From Heyndrickxia sporothermodurans (GTDB lineage Bacteria; Bacillota; Bacilli; Bacillales; Bacillaceae_C): a stretch of DNA of 64,000 nt. Shown piece after piece: positions 53,304-62,270 of this stretch. The notes beneath the pieces were generated by a model. That model had not been told where the DNA came from. It was given only the letters and a program-made list of their open reading frames with translations, and did no database searches. Position 1 is the stretch's first letter, and every line of letters starts with the position of its first letter. The position numbers and the translations under genes are program-made. The stretch lies in NCBI GenBank assembly GCA_018333075.1, contig BORH01000014.1, positions 58,327 to 122,326 on the forward strand, in the 5' to 3' direction.

Positions 53304-54179
53304 CTACTCTCTTTCTTTAATTACTAACAATACACCGCCGAGAATTAAAATTGAGCCTATCCAAAAAGTTCCGCCTATCCTTTCTCCCAATAAAAGCCAT
53401 CCAAGAAGTGTTCCAACAAGAGGTTGAAAAAAGAAAAACAAACCTCCACTCGAAGCATTCAACAATTGCAACCCACGATTCCAAAGTATGAAACCACAAG
53501 CAGTTGAAACAATTCCCAAATACAGAACCCCACCCCAAATACTCGGTTCAGTCACTTTTGAGAAATCAATATCAGCTAAGCTTCCTAATACAAATGGAGT
53601 TAATAAAATAATAGCCACAACGATTGAATAGGTGGTAATTACAATAGGAGGATAGTTGTCTGGAACACGTTTTATAAGAACAGACATCAATGCCCAAGTT
53701 AAAGCAGCAATAAGCAATGAGATTCCACCCAATTGATTGGATAAATCAATTTGTCCATTCCCCACAATTAGTAACACTCCTATGGTTGCTAAACCAACAG
53801 AGATTCCCTTTTTAAAAGATAATCTTTCTTTTAGCAGAATTCGAGCAAAAATAACCATGAATGCTGGTGTAGAAGAAGTAATAATTGCTCCCATTTGTGC
53901 GGAAGATAGATTGGTACCAATCTCTTGCGTAACAATCGAAATTGTGTTTCCGATTATTCCAATAATTATTACTAACAATAAGTCGCTTTTTTTAATTCGC
54001 CAAGATATTTTTGTTGAAAAACCAATTATAAGCAACGCGATAATAGCTACAATATATCGAAGCCAGACTAATTCTAATGGTGGTATTATCGAAACGACAA
54101 CTTTTACAACTACGTACATACCACCCCAAATACTTGCCGCTAACGCCAAATATATAGAACCTAACCAAGTGTTTTTCAT
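53304..54179 (-). CDS. EamA-family (DMT superfamily) exporter under leader-peptide control
   Basis: A 291-residue protein with ten hydrophobic helices arranged as two EamA repeats (first AASIWGGMYVVVKVVVSIIP, second AALTWALMSVLIKRVPDNYP, with GVLYLGIVSTACGFILWNRG and PLVGTLLGWLLLGERIGGTF). Family members export metabolites such as amino acids or small drugs. GGAGGG (54191-54186) lies 6 nt before the ATG but is the 3' arm of a hairpin. An 18-codon leader ORF and an alternative hairpin lie upstream, so expression is probably controlled at translation. The substrate is unknown; the regulation suggests a translation inhibitor or an amino acid. Confidence 0.9.
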   Translation of the reverse strand: MKNTWLGSIYLALAASIWGGMYVVVKVVVSIIPPLELVWLRYIVAIIALLIIGFSTKISWRIKKSDLLLVIIIGIIGNTISIVTQEIGTNLSSAQMGAIITSSTPAFMVIFARILLKERLSFKKGISVGLATIGVLLIVGNGQIDLSNQLGGISLLIAALTWALMSVLIKRVPDNYPPIVITTYSIVVAIILLTPFVLGSLADIDFSKVTEPSIWGGVLYLGIVSTACGFILWNRGLQLLNASSGGLFFFFQPLVGTLLGWLLLGERIGGTFWIGSILILGGVLLVIKERE

Positions 54180-54256
54180 TTTGTACCCTCCGTAAAATAG
54201 TTCAGATCAATGAATGACCTTACGGAGAGAAGTAGTCACTTTACTCCATTAAGGTC
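54180..54256 (-). promoter_or_regulatory. Translational attenuator with mutually exclusive hairpins
   Basis: Sequestor: on the minus strand CTCTCCGTAA (54229-54220) pairs with TTACGGAGGG (54195-54186) over 10 positions with one G-T, burying the exporter ribosome binding site. Anti-sequestor: GACCTTA (54256-54250) pairs with TAAGGTC (54222-54216), with inner GGAG (54247-54244) pairing to CTCC (54227-54224). The two structures share 54216-54229 and cannot coexist. The left arm of the anti-sequestor overlaps the last codons and stop of the leader ORF, so ribosome position on the leader would decide which forms. Confidence 0.75.
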
Positions 54257-54305
54257 GGAGGAGTGCTACAGGTACATCATTTTCAAATAATGGCATCCAA
54301 AACAT
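54249..54305 (-). CDS. 18-residue leader peptide upstream of the EamA exporter
   Basis: GAGGTG lies about 7 nt before an ATG at 54305-54303, and the frame MFWMPLFENDVPVALLRP ends with TAA at 54251-54249. There is no resemblance to a stable protein. Position, ribosome binding site and overlap with the attenuator stems indicate a regulatory leader. Stall-prone features may be the VPVALLRP end with two prolines and Arg-Pro before the stop. Confidence 0.7.
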   Translation of the reverse strand: MFWMPLFENDVPVALLRP

Positions 54306-54340
54306 GTCTTTCACCTCTATATATCTTAAATATTATTTAT

Positions 54341-54370
54341 ATTATAAATTAGATTATGACGGCAGTACAA
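54341..54370 (-). promoter_or_regulatory. Promoter of the leader-EamA transcript
   Basis: On the minus strand TTGTAC (54370-54365) and TATAAT (54346-54341) are 18 bp apart, giving a start about 28 bp before the leader ATG. Confidence 0.65.
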
Positions 54371-54479
54371 TTTAAATTTACTTATTCATACTTCTATGTA
54401 ATATGAAGTTATATAAACTACTATTGATGAATTTCCTGTACAAAATAGTAAAATATTAAACATTGTTTAAATAATAAAT

Positions 54480-54950
54480 CTAAGGATGCTCTTCTAGAAT
54501 CTTCTCAATAAGTTTATTCCCAAATACACTCAAAGTAAGATAATTTTGATATTCATCTATTTTAAGTTTTCGGATAAATTCATCATTATAAAATAAACTT
54601 CCTGCACTATCATAATAATGAAATTTTTCGTATTCTATATCCTAAGATTTAGTCCCTACTTTGATCCATCTTTTCTTAAGTAAGTTATCTTTAGCACCAA
54701 AAAATACTTGAAAAGAACCTCTATTATCAGAAAATGTTAAAAAGCGTGATGATCAGGAATTTCTTTATCTAGTGGAATTGAAAAAATTCCAAATGAAAAA
54801 CAATTTCTAAATCTGTCTTTAAAAACTATCAATAATTTGACCAATTGCATAAGCATTATTTTTTAAGGGAATTACAAAAATATCTCCTTCACAATATGTA
54901 TCTTTTTTATGTTTTAAATCTTCAAACAAATATCTAGCTTTAGTCAACAT
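54480..54950 (-). pseudogene. Imm26-like immunity protein remnant
   Basis: From an ATG at 54950 after AAGGTGA the frame reads MLTKARYLFEDLKHKKDTYC and EGDIFVIPLKNNAYAIGQII, the typical opening of Imm26-type immunity proteins (GDIFxIPL...YAxGQI). Frameshifts at about 54832 (SF/KDRFRNCFSFGIFSIPLD) and about 54745 (HHAF/LTFSDNRGSFQVFFGAKD), plus a TAG before DIEYEKFHYYDSAGSL, break it. It ends LIEKILEEHP. No partner polymorphic toxin is visible in the window. Confidence 0.65.
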
Positions 54951-54964
54951 TGCTTTCACCTTTT

Positions 54965-55876
54965 TTAAAATATGTAAAACCAAGAATGCATAAACGAAAA
55001 AAATAAAAGCGAACAAGCTGCTTCACCATTATATATTTTTAGCACATAATTTTTATAAAAAATTGTTATTCGTACTAAAAAAAAGAAGTATAATATTTTA
55101 AACTCATAAAGCCCTTCATCGAAATATTTGAATTCTTTTTCAGATACTCGATAACGATTATATCCCTCATAAAAAGCTTGTAAGTATTCCTGGTTATGTA
55201 TAAAGGTGCGGATAGCTAATGATTCATCATACCTTGGATCGCCTATTGTCATCCCCGCTACATCAATAAATAGGAAATCTTTTTCGTTAATTATTAAAAT
55301 ATTATCTGTCGTGCAATCACCATGAATCATTGTTTGTTGAACAGGTTTCGGTCTATTAACCTTTAGTTGATTTAACAACTTCACGCTTCCTTCTGTTTGT
55401 TCGTTCTCTACATATTGTTGTGCTTTTTCAAGCTGAATCTCCAACCAATCTCTATCCTCTCTGAATACCTCAAATGTTTTTTCCTCATGGAGGTGTTGAA
55501 GAAATCTTCCAAAATTCCGAATTAGCTTTTTCTTTTCACTTGAAGATGATGCTTTATTTAATGCTGTCGTTAATGAAATTCCATTCTCACACGACAAAAG
55601 CAGATGACTACTATCTTCTTCTTCAAAGAAATCAAAATAGCGGGGAACTGATATTTACTCCACATTATTTAATGTTTTTAGCACGTTTGCTCCTGTTTTC
55701 AACCATGCCCGATATTTTTCTTTAAAGGAACTTTTAAGTACATACTCCCTCTCAGCCGTCAATATTTTACAAACCTCTGAAGTGCAGCCTTGCTCACCCA
55801 ATCTATCTATTAACTTTAATACACCTAATAACCTCTCAATCTTTTCTTTTAAATTTTGATTCATACCACACCGCAC
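54965..55876 (-). pseudogene. Aminoglycoside phosphotransferase-family protein with one in-frame stop
   Basis: A single frame of 303 codons: MNQNLKEKIERLLGVLKLID, then TAA at 55657-55655 after LKTLNNVE, then ISVPRYFDFFEEEDSSHLLL, LHEEKTFEVFRED, the Brenner motif MIHGDCTTDNILI (catalytic Asp), FIDVAGMTIGDPRYDESLAI (metal site) and a helical C-terminus. This is an APH/choline-kinase fold protein broken only by the one stop codon. The missing part after a restart would lack the nucleotide-binding lobe. The substrate could be an antibiotic or a metabolite. Confidence 0.8.
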
Positions 55877-55887
55877 CTTTTTATTTA

Positions 55888-56060
55888 TTAATAATTCTTT
55901 TTTTCTACTATTTTTACTCCTGCCATCAAATAAAACCCCTCATAGAAATCAATATTCTGTGCTATTTTACAATAATCAAGACGAAAATCCACAATTAAAC
56001 CGTCCTTGGAAATATTCTCTTTTGTGATTTATTTTCCTTTATTATTTAATTTAGTTATCA
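55888..56060 (-). pseudogene. C-terminal gene fragment of unknown family
   Basis: The minus strand reads SKDGLIVDFRLDYCKIAQNI, DFYEGFYLMAGVKIVEKKNY and a TAA at 55890-55888, with one internal TAA upstream. It has the look of a C-terminal coding remnant just before the phosphotransferase pseudogene. Not recognised. The rest of 56061-56243 shows nothing. Confidence 0.3.
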
Positions 56061-56243
56061 AAATATCTTTGTTATTTAATGGGTAGGCTAATGAAAGATG
56101 GAGTTTGTATTAGGAGGATTTCTCTGATACATATTCGATTATTATTTTTAGACTACTTTTCATGTTTATTACTGTGCTATATTGTTATGACTATCTTTGT
56201 TCATCTCTTACCTATAGAGATAAATAATATCGAATCAAAGAAA

Positions 56244-56278
56244 GCCTAATTTCTCGTTGGTTTTAACGAGAATTAGGC
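56244..56278 (-). terminator. Terminator of the iron-siderophore operon
   Basis: On the minus strand GCCTAATTCTCGTT and AACGAGAAATTAGGC pair with a single bulge, followed by TTTCTTTGATT. It lies 30 bp after the esterase stop. Confidence 0.85.
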
Positions 56279-56307
56279 TCTCCTAGTGATCATAGAAAAA
56301 ATGTAAG

Positions 56308-57141
56308 CTAATCCTTTTTTCCTAAGAAAAATTCTAAAGCTCGACTAATTAATGGATGAAGGACTGTTACATGTCCTTCTTCATCAAATTTCCGGAAATC
56401 TAATCGAAATGGATTCATATTTTGAGCTAATAACCGATCGTACATATCTCTAGCATCTTCTATCATTGATTTTTTTTCTTTCCCTCCAACACCTATAAAC
56501 AGTGACTTTTCTTCTTGATACTTGTTTTCTTTAAATGTCTGACAAAATGTATTTTCAAGAGAAGTTAAATACTGATTCTTCCACCAAATGGAGGGACTAC
56601 CAGCAATGTATGTCTGAAAAGCATCTGTTTTGTTAAATAGCGTATATAGTGTAAAGAAACCACCTAATGAATGTCCAAATAATGCTTGTTTTCTCTTATT
56701 GATTGGATATCTAGCCTCAATTTTCGGCTTTAATTCGTTCTCAATGAAATGAATAAACAAATCTGCCCCTCCAACCTTTGGCCATTCCATTCCATTTTTT
56801 CTAAGAGGTAATTCCTCACCTGATGCGGGTATTGTATAATCAAAAAATCTTCCTTCTAAATCAAAGGGTTCATCCGTCTCATATCCAATCCCTACTACTA
56901 TAATTGGATCATAACCATGCGGTTTACGAGTTTGTAAACGGACAGCCTCAACCATTGAACCAAATAATGCATTCGCATCTAATAAATAAAGGATAGGATA
57001 TCCATCAACAGGAGGAGTGCCTTTTGGTTGGTAAACAAAAATTCGATACTCTTTTTCTTTTTCCTTATCATATGTAGACGTCATCCTCCATTGCTCAGTA
57101 CCAGGGATGGTGAAGGATAATCTGTTTGTATTCAATGTCAA
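56308..57141 (-). CDS. besA: Ferric-siderophore esterase (BesA-like)
   Basis: A 277-residue alpha/beta hydrolase of the enterobactin/bacillibactin esterase family: YPILYLLDANALFGSMVEAV, nucleophile elbow ALFGHSLGGFFTLYTL, SPSIWWKN and the catalytic His in EEGHVTVLHPLI. It hydrolyses the trilactone of the imported ferric siderophore to release iron in the cytoplasm; no signal peptide is present. I set the start at the TTG at 57141, after AAGGAGAG, as the upstream ATG (57171) lacks a ribosome binding site. Last gene of btr-feuABC-besA, as in B. subtilis. Confidence 0.85.
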   Translation of the reverse strand: MTLNTNRLSFTIPGTEQWRMTSTYDKEKEKEYRIFVYQPKGTPPVDGYPILYLLDANALFGSMVEAVRLQTRKPHGYDPIIVVGIGYETDEPFDLEGRFFDYTIPASGEELPLRKNGMEWPKVGGADLFIHFIENELKPKIEARYPINKRKQALFGHSLGGFFTLYTLFNKTDAFQTYIAGSPSIWWKNQYLTSLENTFCQTFKENKYQEEKSLFIGVGGKEKKSMIEDARDMYDRLLAQNMNPFRLDFRKFDEEGHVTVLHPLISRALEFFLGKKD

Positions 57142-57182
57142 ATATGCCACTCTCCTTACTCTATTAATCATGTAAAGGTACT

Positions 57183-58205
57183 CTATTTACGTGAATGATA
57201 TAATAAATAAACAAAGTATGGGACGCCGATAATTGAAATGACAATTCCAACAGGAAGTTCCGCAGGTGCAAAAATGGTTTTTCCAATTATGTCACCAACA
57301 ACCACCATAGCTATCCCGATAGCACCGCTTACTGGAATAACTCTCTTATGATTATTTCCAACCAACTGGCGTGCTATATGTGGGGCAATTAGACCTAAAA
57401 ATCCAATACTACCAGAAACGGAAATACATGCACTAACGATGCCTACACTACAAAGTAAAAGGAATATTCTCTCTTTAATAATTGATACTCCAAGACTTTT
57501 CGTCGACATATCATGAAGTTGAAATATATCTAACACTTTTGCTTTATAATAAATAATGGGGATTAAGATAAGTAACCATGGTAGCATTGTAAGTACATAT
57601 GTCCAATTTGAACTATAAATACTTCCCGCTAGCCAAACGGTCGCCATTTCAAAATCTTGCGGATTCATTTTTAATGAAACATATAATGTAAGTGCACCTA
57701 ATCCCGAACTTATGGCAATCCCTACAAGAATAAATCGCTGTGGATCAAAAGTTCCACGTTCCCAAGAAAAAATAATAATGAATATAACAGCAAGTAAACC
57801 ACCAACCCATCCAAAAAGCGGCATAAGCATGACTGAAAACCAATCAGCTCCTTTTATTTGTCCAGCAAATATAAACATAAAAAGAACAACTGCTGCACCT
57901 GCACCCGCGTTAATTCCTAAAATACCCGGATCTGCTAATTGATTTCGAGTCAGACCTTGGATTACGGTTCCTGCTATCGCAAGTCCAATGCCTACGAATA
58001 TGCCAATAACAATTCGAGGTAAGCGAAATTCAAAAATTACCATATCATTCATAGGATCTGGTTCAATTCTTAATAGTGTTTTTATGATATCCATTAAGGA
58101 AATATCATAAGCCCCGTAAGTAATACTTAAATACATTCCAATGAGAATAATGATAAAACAAATGGTGAGGACTCCCCAAAATCGGAAATATGAATTTCTA
58201 TACAT
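57183..58205 (-). CDS. feuC: FecCD-type siderophore ABC permease, FeuC-like
   Basis: A 340-residue permease with about ten transmembrane helices and FecCD hallmarks: LPRIVIGIFVGIGLAIAGTV, GLTRNQLADPGILGINAGAG, and SGSIGFLGLIAPHIARQLVG with the ATPase-contact loop. It pairs with the preceding permease (8-bp overlap) to import the ferric siderophore. No ATPase gene is in the cluster; in B. subtilis FeuABC uses the shared ATPase YusV. Confidence 0.92.
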   Translation of the reverse strand: MYRNSYFRFWGVLTICFIIILIGMYLSITYGAYDISLMDIIKTLLRIEPDPMNDMVIFEFRLPRIVIGIFVGIGLAIAGTVIQGLTRNQLADPGILGINAGAGAAVVLFMFIFAGQIKGADWFSVMLMPLFGWVGGLLAVIFIIIFSWERGTFDPQRFILVGIAISSGLGALTLYVSLKMNPQDFEMATVWLAGSIYSSNWTYVLTMLPWLLILIPIIYYKAKVLDIFQLHDMSTKSLGVSIIKERIFLLLCSVGIVSACISVSGSIGFLGLIAPHIARQLVGNNHKRVIPVSGAIGIAMVVVGDIIGKTIFAPAELPVGIVISIIGVPYFVYLLYHSRK

Positions 58206-59223
58206 GGTTTCCTCCCCCTCTCGTTTTTATCAAATAGAGAAAGTAAGGAACACCAAATAATGCTGTTACTACCCCAACTGGAGTTTCAAATGGAGAATTA
58301 ATAAATCTGCTAATAATGTCGCAAAATGCAAGAAATAATCCCCCTAGTACAGCTGAGCATGGAATGATCCATTTATAATCCTGACCAACTATCAATCTTG
58401 TTATATGAGGAATGATTAAACCAACAAAAGCAATTTTTCCTGCTAATGCAACTGAAATTCCTGTTAATATAACTACTGCTAATAATGAAAGTCCTTTAAC
58501 TAATTCTGTTTTCTGTCCAAGCCCAGCAGATATTTCATCACCTAATGAGAGAATCGTAATAGACCTTGAAAGACAAAGAGCAATCATCAAACCTACTATA
58601 AAAAAAGGAATAGCCAGTTTTATTAAATGTGGATCCATTTGATGTAACCTTGCATTGTACCAGAAGCTTATATTTTGTGAAACTTGAAAATAAGTAGATA
58701 AAGCTTGTGATACACCTCCAAGAAAAGTGCCAATAATCGTACCAAGAACAGCCATACAAATAGGAGATAGGCCACCAGGCAGTAACCAGGCAAGACTAAA
58801 GACAATAATTGCACCGAGAGCAGAGCCGATCAATGATGAAATAATCATTGTGATCGACCCAGCATTCGGAAGGAAAATCATAAGCAAGGTAATAACAAGC
58901 ACTGAACCATCAGATACCCCCATGATTGAAGGTGAGGCAAGGTAATTTCTTGTTATTCCTTGCATTAAAGCTCCTGAAACTGCTAGACATGCACCAATTA
59001 AGAGGGCACCTATCGCTCTTGGTAAACGTGATGTCCATATTATTTGATGATCTATTTGTTTAGAATCAAAATGCATGATAGCTTCAATGATAGTATGTGT
59101 ATTTATCGGTTTCGTTCCATAACGAATTGATAACACCATAAGAATTAATGCTAATAAAGGTGAAAGGAACAAAATCAAAGAAGCTATGGATGTTTGTTTT
59201 TTTATCTTTACAACTATTTTCAC
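58198..59223 (-). CDS. feuB: FecCD-type siderophore ABC permease, FeuB-like
   Basis: A permease of 341 residues, with FecCD motifs LPRAIGALLIGACLAVSGAL, GITRNYLASPSIMGVSDGSV and GKIAFVGLIIPHITRLIVGQ. I set the start at the GTG at 59223, two bases after the binding-protein stop, because longer versions overlap that gene. It dimerises with the FeuC-like permease. Tight packing (4-nt gap before, overlap after) shows co-translation. Confidence 0.9.
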   Translation of the reverse strand: MKIVVKIKKQTSIASLILFLSPLLALILMVLSIRYGTKPINTHTIIEAIMHFDSKQIDHQIIWTSRLPRAIGALLIGACLAVSGALMQGITRNYLASPSIMGVSDGSVLVITLLMIFLPNAGSITMIISSLIGSALGAIIVFSLAWLLPGGLSPICMAVLGTIIGTFLGGVSQALSTYFQVSQNISFWYNARLHQMDPHLIKLAIPFFIVGLMIALCLSRSITILSLGDEISAGLGQKTELVKGLSLLAVVILTGISVALAGKIAFVGLIIPHITRLIVGQDYKWIIPCSAVLGGLFLAFCDIISRFINSPFETPVGVVTALFGVPYFLYLIKTRGGGNHV

Positions 59224-59227
59224 CTGT

Positions 59228-60199
59228 TTATTTTGTAAGATGATCAACAACTTCTTTCAAGAACTGAATACGACTCCATGCTGGACCACCTTCTGAAAGC
59301 GGATCAATTACATTAATAAAGGTATGCTTATTTTTAAATGCTTTCATATTTTTTAAAATTGGATTTTTCTCTAAATCTTTTAGTGCATTTGGTGTATTTG
59401 CATTTTCAGTATCATCAAATTGAATAAATAAATAATCTGGATCTATTTCTGCTAGTTTTTCAACAGATATTTGTTCCTGAGCTTTTGCAGCCTTTACTTC
59501 ATTTATTCCACTGATTCCTAGATCACTATATAATAACGGATTGACAAAAACGGTTTCAGGATAAATAAATAAGTTACCAGCGCGTAATCGAACAGCTAAA
59601 ACTTTTTTATCATCTACTTTACCTTTTAGCTTTTCCTTCGCAATTTCTAAATCGGCTTGATATTTTTCTATCTCTTTTGAAACTAGCTTCTGTTTGCCTG
59701 TTAATTCACCTAAAAATTTCAAGTTTGCTTCCCAATCTGTTGCTATATGTGAATAACGGATAGTCGTTCCGATTTTATCTAATTTTTGAACAACTTCATC
59801 AGGGAATTTAGTAGATGCAAGAATAACATCTGGATTTAATTTAAGAATCGTTTCAAAATTAGGTTGCATTTTTTCACCAACTTGCTCAGCATTCGTAACG
59901 ATTGATGAAAAACGTTCAGGAAATTTGCCGCCAATGGTCATCGCACCAATAGGCTTAACATCTAATACGAGAGCATCCTCCATTGCTTCCATCGCACCAA
60001 TAATGACGATTTTATTCACTTGCTTAGGTATTGTATAGTCCTTTCCTAAGTAAGAAATTGTACGTGTATCTTTTTTATCCTTTGTTTCAGATGATACTTC
60101 ATTTGTGCTACTCTTTTTGGTAGTTCCACCACCACTACATGCAACAGCAATAATCATTGTAATTGCTATAAGAACTGTCATAAATAGTTTGTTCTTCAT
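59228..60199 (-). CDS. feuA: Siderophore-binding lipoprotein, FeuA-like
   Basis: A 323-residue class III solute-binding protein. The signal peptide ends with the lipobox VACS (MTVLIAITMIIAVACSGGGT), so it is anchored to the outer face of the membrane. FecB/periplasmic-binding fold segments: VNKIVIIGAMEAMEDALVLD, NPDVILASTKFPDEVVQKLD, IDPDYLFIQFD. It delivers ferric bacillibactin-type siderophore to the two permeases. A double Fur box lies about 30 bp before the ATG. The ligand is inferred from synteny. Confidence 0.9.
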   Translation of the reverse strand: MKNKLFMTVLIAITMIIAVACSGGGTTKKSSTNEVSSETKDKKDTRTISYLGKDYTIPKQVNKIVIIGAMEAMEDALVLDVKPIGAMTIGGKFPERFSSIVTNAEQVGEKMQPNFETILKLNPDVILASTKFPDEVVQKLDKIGTTIRYSHIATDWEANLKFLGELTGKQKLVSKEIEKYQADLEIAKEKLKGKVDDKKVLAVRLRAGNLFIYPETVFVNPLLYSDLGISGINEVKAAKAQEQISVEKLAEIDPDYLFIQFDDTENANTPNALKDLEKNPILKNMKAFKNKHTFINVIDPLSEGGPAWSRIQFLKEVVDHLTK

Positions 60200-60228
60200 A
60201 ATTTGTACTGCCCCCTAATATCTTTTAA

Positions 60229-60257
60229 TTGATAATGATTATCATTGATAATGATAA
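60229..60257 (-). promoter_or_regulatory. Fur box of the feuABC operon
   Basis: Overlapping copies of the Fur consensus: GATAATGATTATCATTGAT (60231-60249) and TGATAATGATAA further on. The site is just upstream of feuA, giving iron-dependent repression. Confidence 0.92.
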
Positions 60258-60309
60258 GGCAGTTTATTTAATCCGACCATGGATAATTTCCTGAAAAAGA
60301 ATAGATAAT

Positions 60310-61941
60310 TTACAGAAACAGCTTTTCTGCTTGGTCAACCATCCTGCTTTGAGCATATGCTGAATATTCACGCCAAGGGTCTGAAGGTAGATGAACCACT
60401 TTATTCTTTTGCACAGCCTCAATTTCCAACCAATCTGAAGTAAGTTGAAGTTGATTCCAAAAAGACAAAGTTTCAGATTCATGACAAATTAACACACATA
60501 TATAATGAGGGTTCAGATTTTTTAATCTTTGTAAAGAAATTTTTTCACTAAAATCTAAAGGGATTGGTTTCACTAAATCTAATACCTGTAAATCCTCTGC
60601 TAAAGCCGATGTTATCCCTTTATTCCAATGTAAGTACAAATGATTTTTATAAACTCGCAAAATGACCATTTGGAAATTTGTTAGCTGCATGAATCGACTT
60701 GCAAATTTCTTTCTTGTGTTTTCCACCTTTAAACGATATGCATTCATCCAGTGTTCTGCCTCTTCAGCGACATTTAAATGATCAGCTATCCACATGAACT
60801 GTTCTCGCCAGCGTAAATTAGATGGGATTTTAAGTAATATAGGAGCACATTCGTTTAATTGCCTTTCTTCTTTTTCTGATAAATGATCATAAACAAGTAC
60901 AATTTCTGGATTGGAATGAGCAAGAGTTTCGATATTAGCCTCCCATGTTGCGTTATGACGATAAGCATTTAAATGAATAGGAATATCCTTACTGTAAAAT
61001 TGATAGTAATATTCCGTCCATTTAGGATGCAGTGGAGCAGCATAAGGGATAATACGTAGAGCAAGAATATGGCCTAATATATTTCTATCATAGACTGCAA
61101 TTTTACGACTACGTTTCTTCATATAGACTGTTGGAGATACTCCGACTTCCTTTTTAAATTTTCTACTAAAGTAAAACTCATCATCATAGCCTATTTGTTT
61201 AGATATTTCTTTTAATTTCAGTCCTCCTTTTGCAATCATAAGCTTCGCAGTGTTTATTTTTAATTCGGTTAGGTATTCGATAACGCTTTTACCATAGGTT
61301 TTTTTAAAAAGATCAACCAAATATTTAGGACTTAATTTAGCAATTTTAGAAAGCTTTTCAATATTTAGCTTTTCATTGTAATGAGTATCCATATATTCTT
61401 TTGTTCTTTCTAAAGCAAGTAAAGAACTTTCTTCTTCAACATCATTTTGCATCACAATATCATATAATAGTTCGAGATAATAAAATCGGGATCGATATAT
61501 GTTTAGTTTTTCATTTGTTAACCATTGATTAACTATCTCCTCGCATCGAAAAGAAAGATTGCCTTTAGAATAAGAAGTATGTACTATTCCTTTACTGTTA
61601 AATAAATGTTCTTCTTTTAGTAAAATCATATCTGTACTTGTTTTACTTTGTGTAAATACATCAAAGTGAAATAGATAAATCTCTATATCATGACAAGTAG
61701 AAAAAATTCCAAAAGTATGTTCTGGAGCACAGAAAAAGAATGTATTTTTACCAAATCTATATTTTTTGTTATCAATAAAAATTGTGCCCTCGCCATTCGT
61801 TATAATAATAAGCAAATAGGTCTGTGATAACTGTTGATTAAGCTGAAAAGCTTCATCTCCTTTAAGCTTTTTTGCATCAATAAGTCTAATCATTAACTCG
61901 TTCAATTGTCTGTTCTCTGAATTTCTCGTAATCGTTTTCAT
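60310..61941 (-). CDS. btr: AraC-family activator with siderophore-binding domain (Btr-like)
   Basis: A 543-residue three-part regulator: N-terminal cupin-like segment (1-150), AraC HTH (about 170-275, MDTHYNEKLNIEKLSKIAKL and GYDDEFYFSRKFKKEVGVSP) and a C-terminal periplasmic-binding-protein-like domain (280-543, YHNATWEANIETLAHSNPEI-type segment, WREYSAYAQSRM). In B. subtilis Btr binds ferric bacillibactin in the cytoplasm and activates feuABC. Order and strand here are the same. Its promoter has a Fur box. Confidence 0.92.
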   Translation of the reverse strand: MKTITRNSENRQLNELMIRLIDAKKLKGDEAFQLNQQLSQTYLLIIITNGEGTIFIDNKKYRFGKNTFFFCAPEHTFGIFSTCHDIEIYLFHFDVFTQSKTSTDMILLKEEHLFNSKGIVHTSYSKGNLSFRCEEIVNQWLTNEKLNIYRSRFYYLELLYDIVMQNDVEEESSLLALERTKEYMDTHYNEKLNIEKLSKIAKLSPKYLVDLFKKTYGKSVIEYLTELKINTAKLMIAKGGLKLKEISKQIGYDDEFYFSRKFKKEVGVSPTVYMKKRSRKIAVYDRNILGHILALRIIPYAAPLHPKWTEYYYQFYSKDIPIHLNAYRHNATWEANIETLAHSNPEIVLVYDHLSEKEERQLNECAPILLKIPSNLRWREQFMWIADHLNVAEEAEHWMNAYRLKVENTRKKFASRFMQLTNFQMVILRVYKNHLYLHWNKGITSALAEDLQVLDLVKPIPLDFSEKISLQRLKNLNPHYICVLICHESETLSFWNQLQLTSDWLEIEAVQKNKVVHLPSDPWREYSAYAQSRMVDQAEKLFL

Positions 61942-61989
61942 CTACTTCTCCTAAAATAATTTTTAATTATTTGATTTTCTTATAATGAT

Positions 61990-62008
61990 ATTGATAATCG
62001 TTATCAAT
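61990..62008 (-). promoter_or_regulatory. Fur box of btr
   Basis: ATTGATAATCGTTATCAAT is a perfect dyad (ATTGATAA-TCG-TTATCAAT), 49 bp before the btr ATG, and matches the GATAAT-type Fur consensus. A weaker similar stretch (TTATCATTAATGCTTATCAT, 62175-62194) lies further upstream. No gene is present in 62009-62210. Confidence 0.85.
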
Positions 62009-62214
62009 TAATATATTACTTTTATTTTATTTTTACAATAGAGAGAACGATATCTTTAAAATTAAACCTAATTCATTTATTGTGAGTAGCTATAAATTAA
62101 AAATAATAGATCAATAAATTGTTATTCGAGTTATTAACTTTACATAATGTATTTATGTTACACCTTACCTTTTTTATCATTAATGCTTATCATTGGTATA
62201 TATACATAAAAAAG

Positions 62215-62260
62215 ATCAGACACCACATTTATCTAATTGAAAGCATAAATGGAATCTGAT
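62215..62260 (-). terminator. Terminator of cdaS
   Basis: On the minus strand ATCAGATTCCATTTAT pairs with ATAAATGTGGTGTCTGAT (two small internal mismatches), followed by CTTTTTTATG, directly after the cdaS stop. Confidence 0.85.
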
Positions 62261-62270
62261 ACTTAATTCT

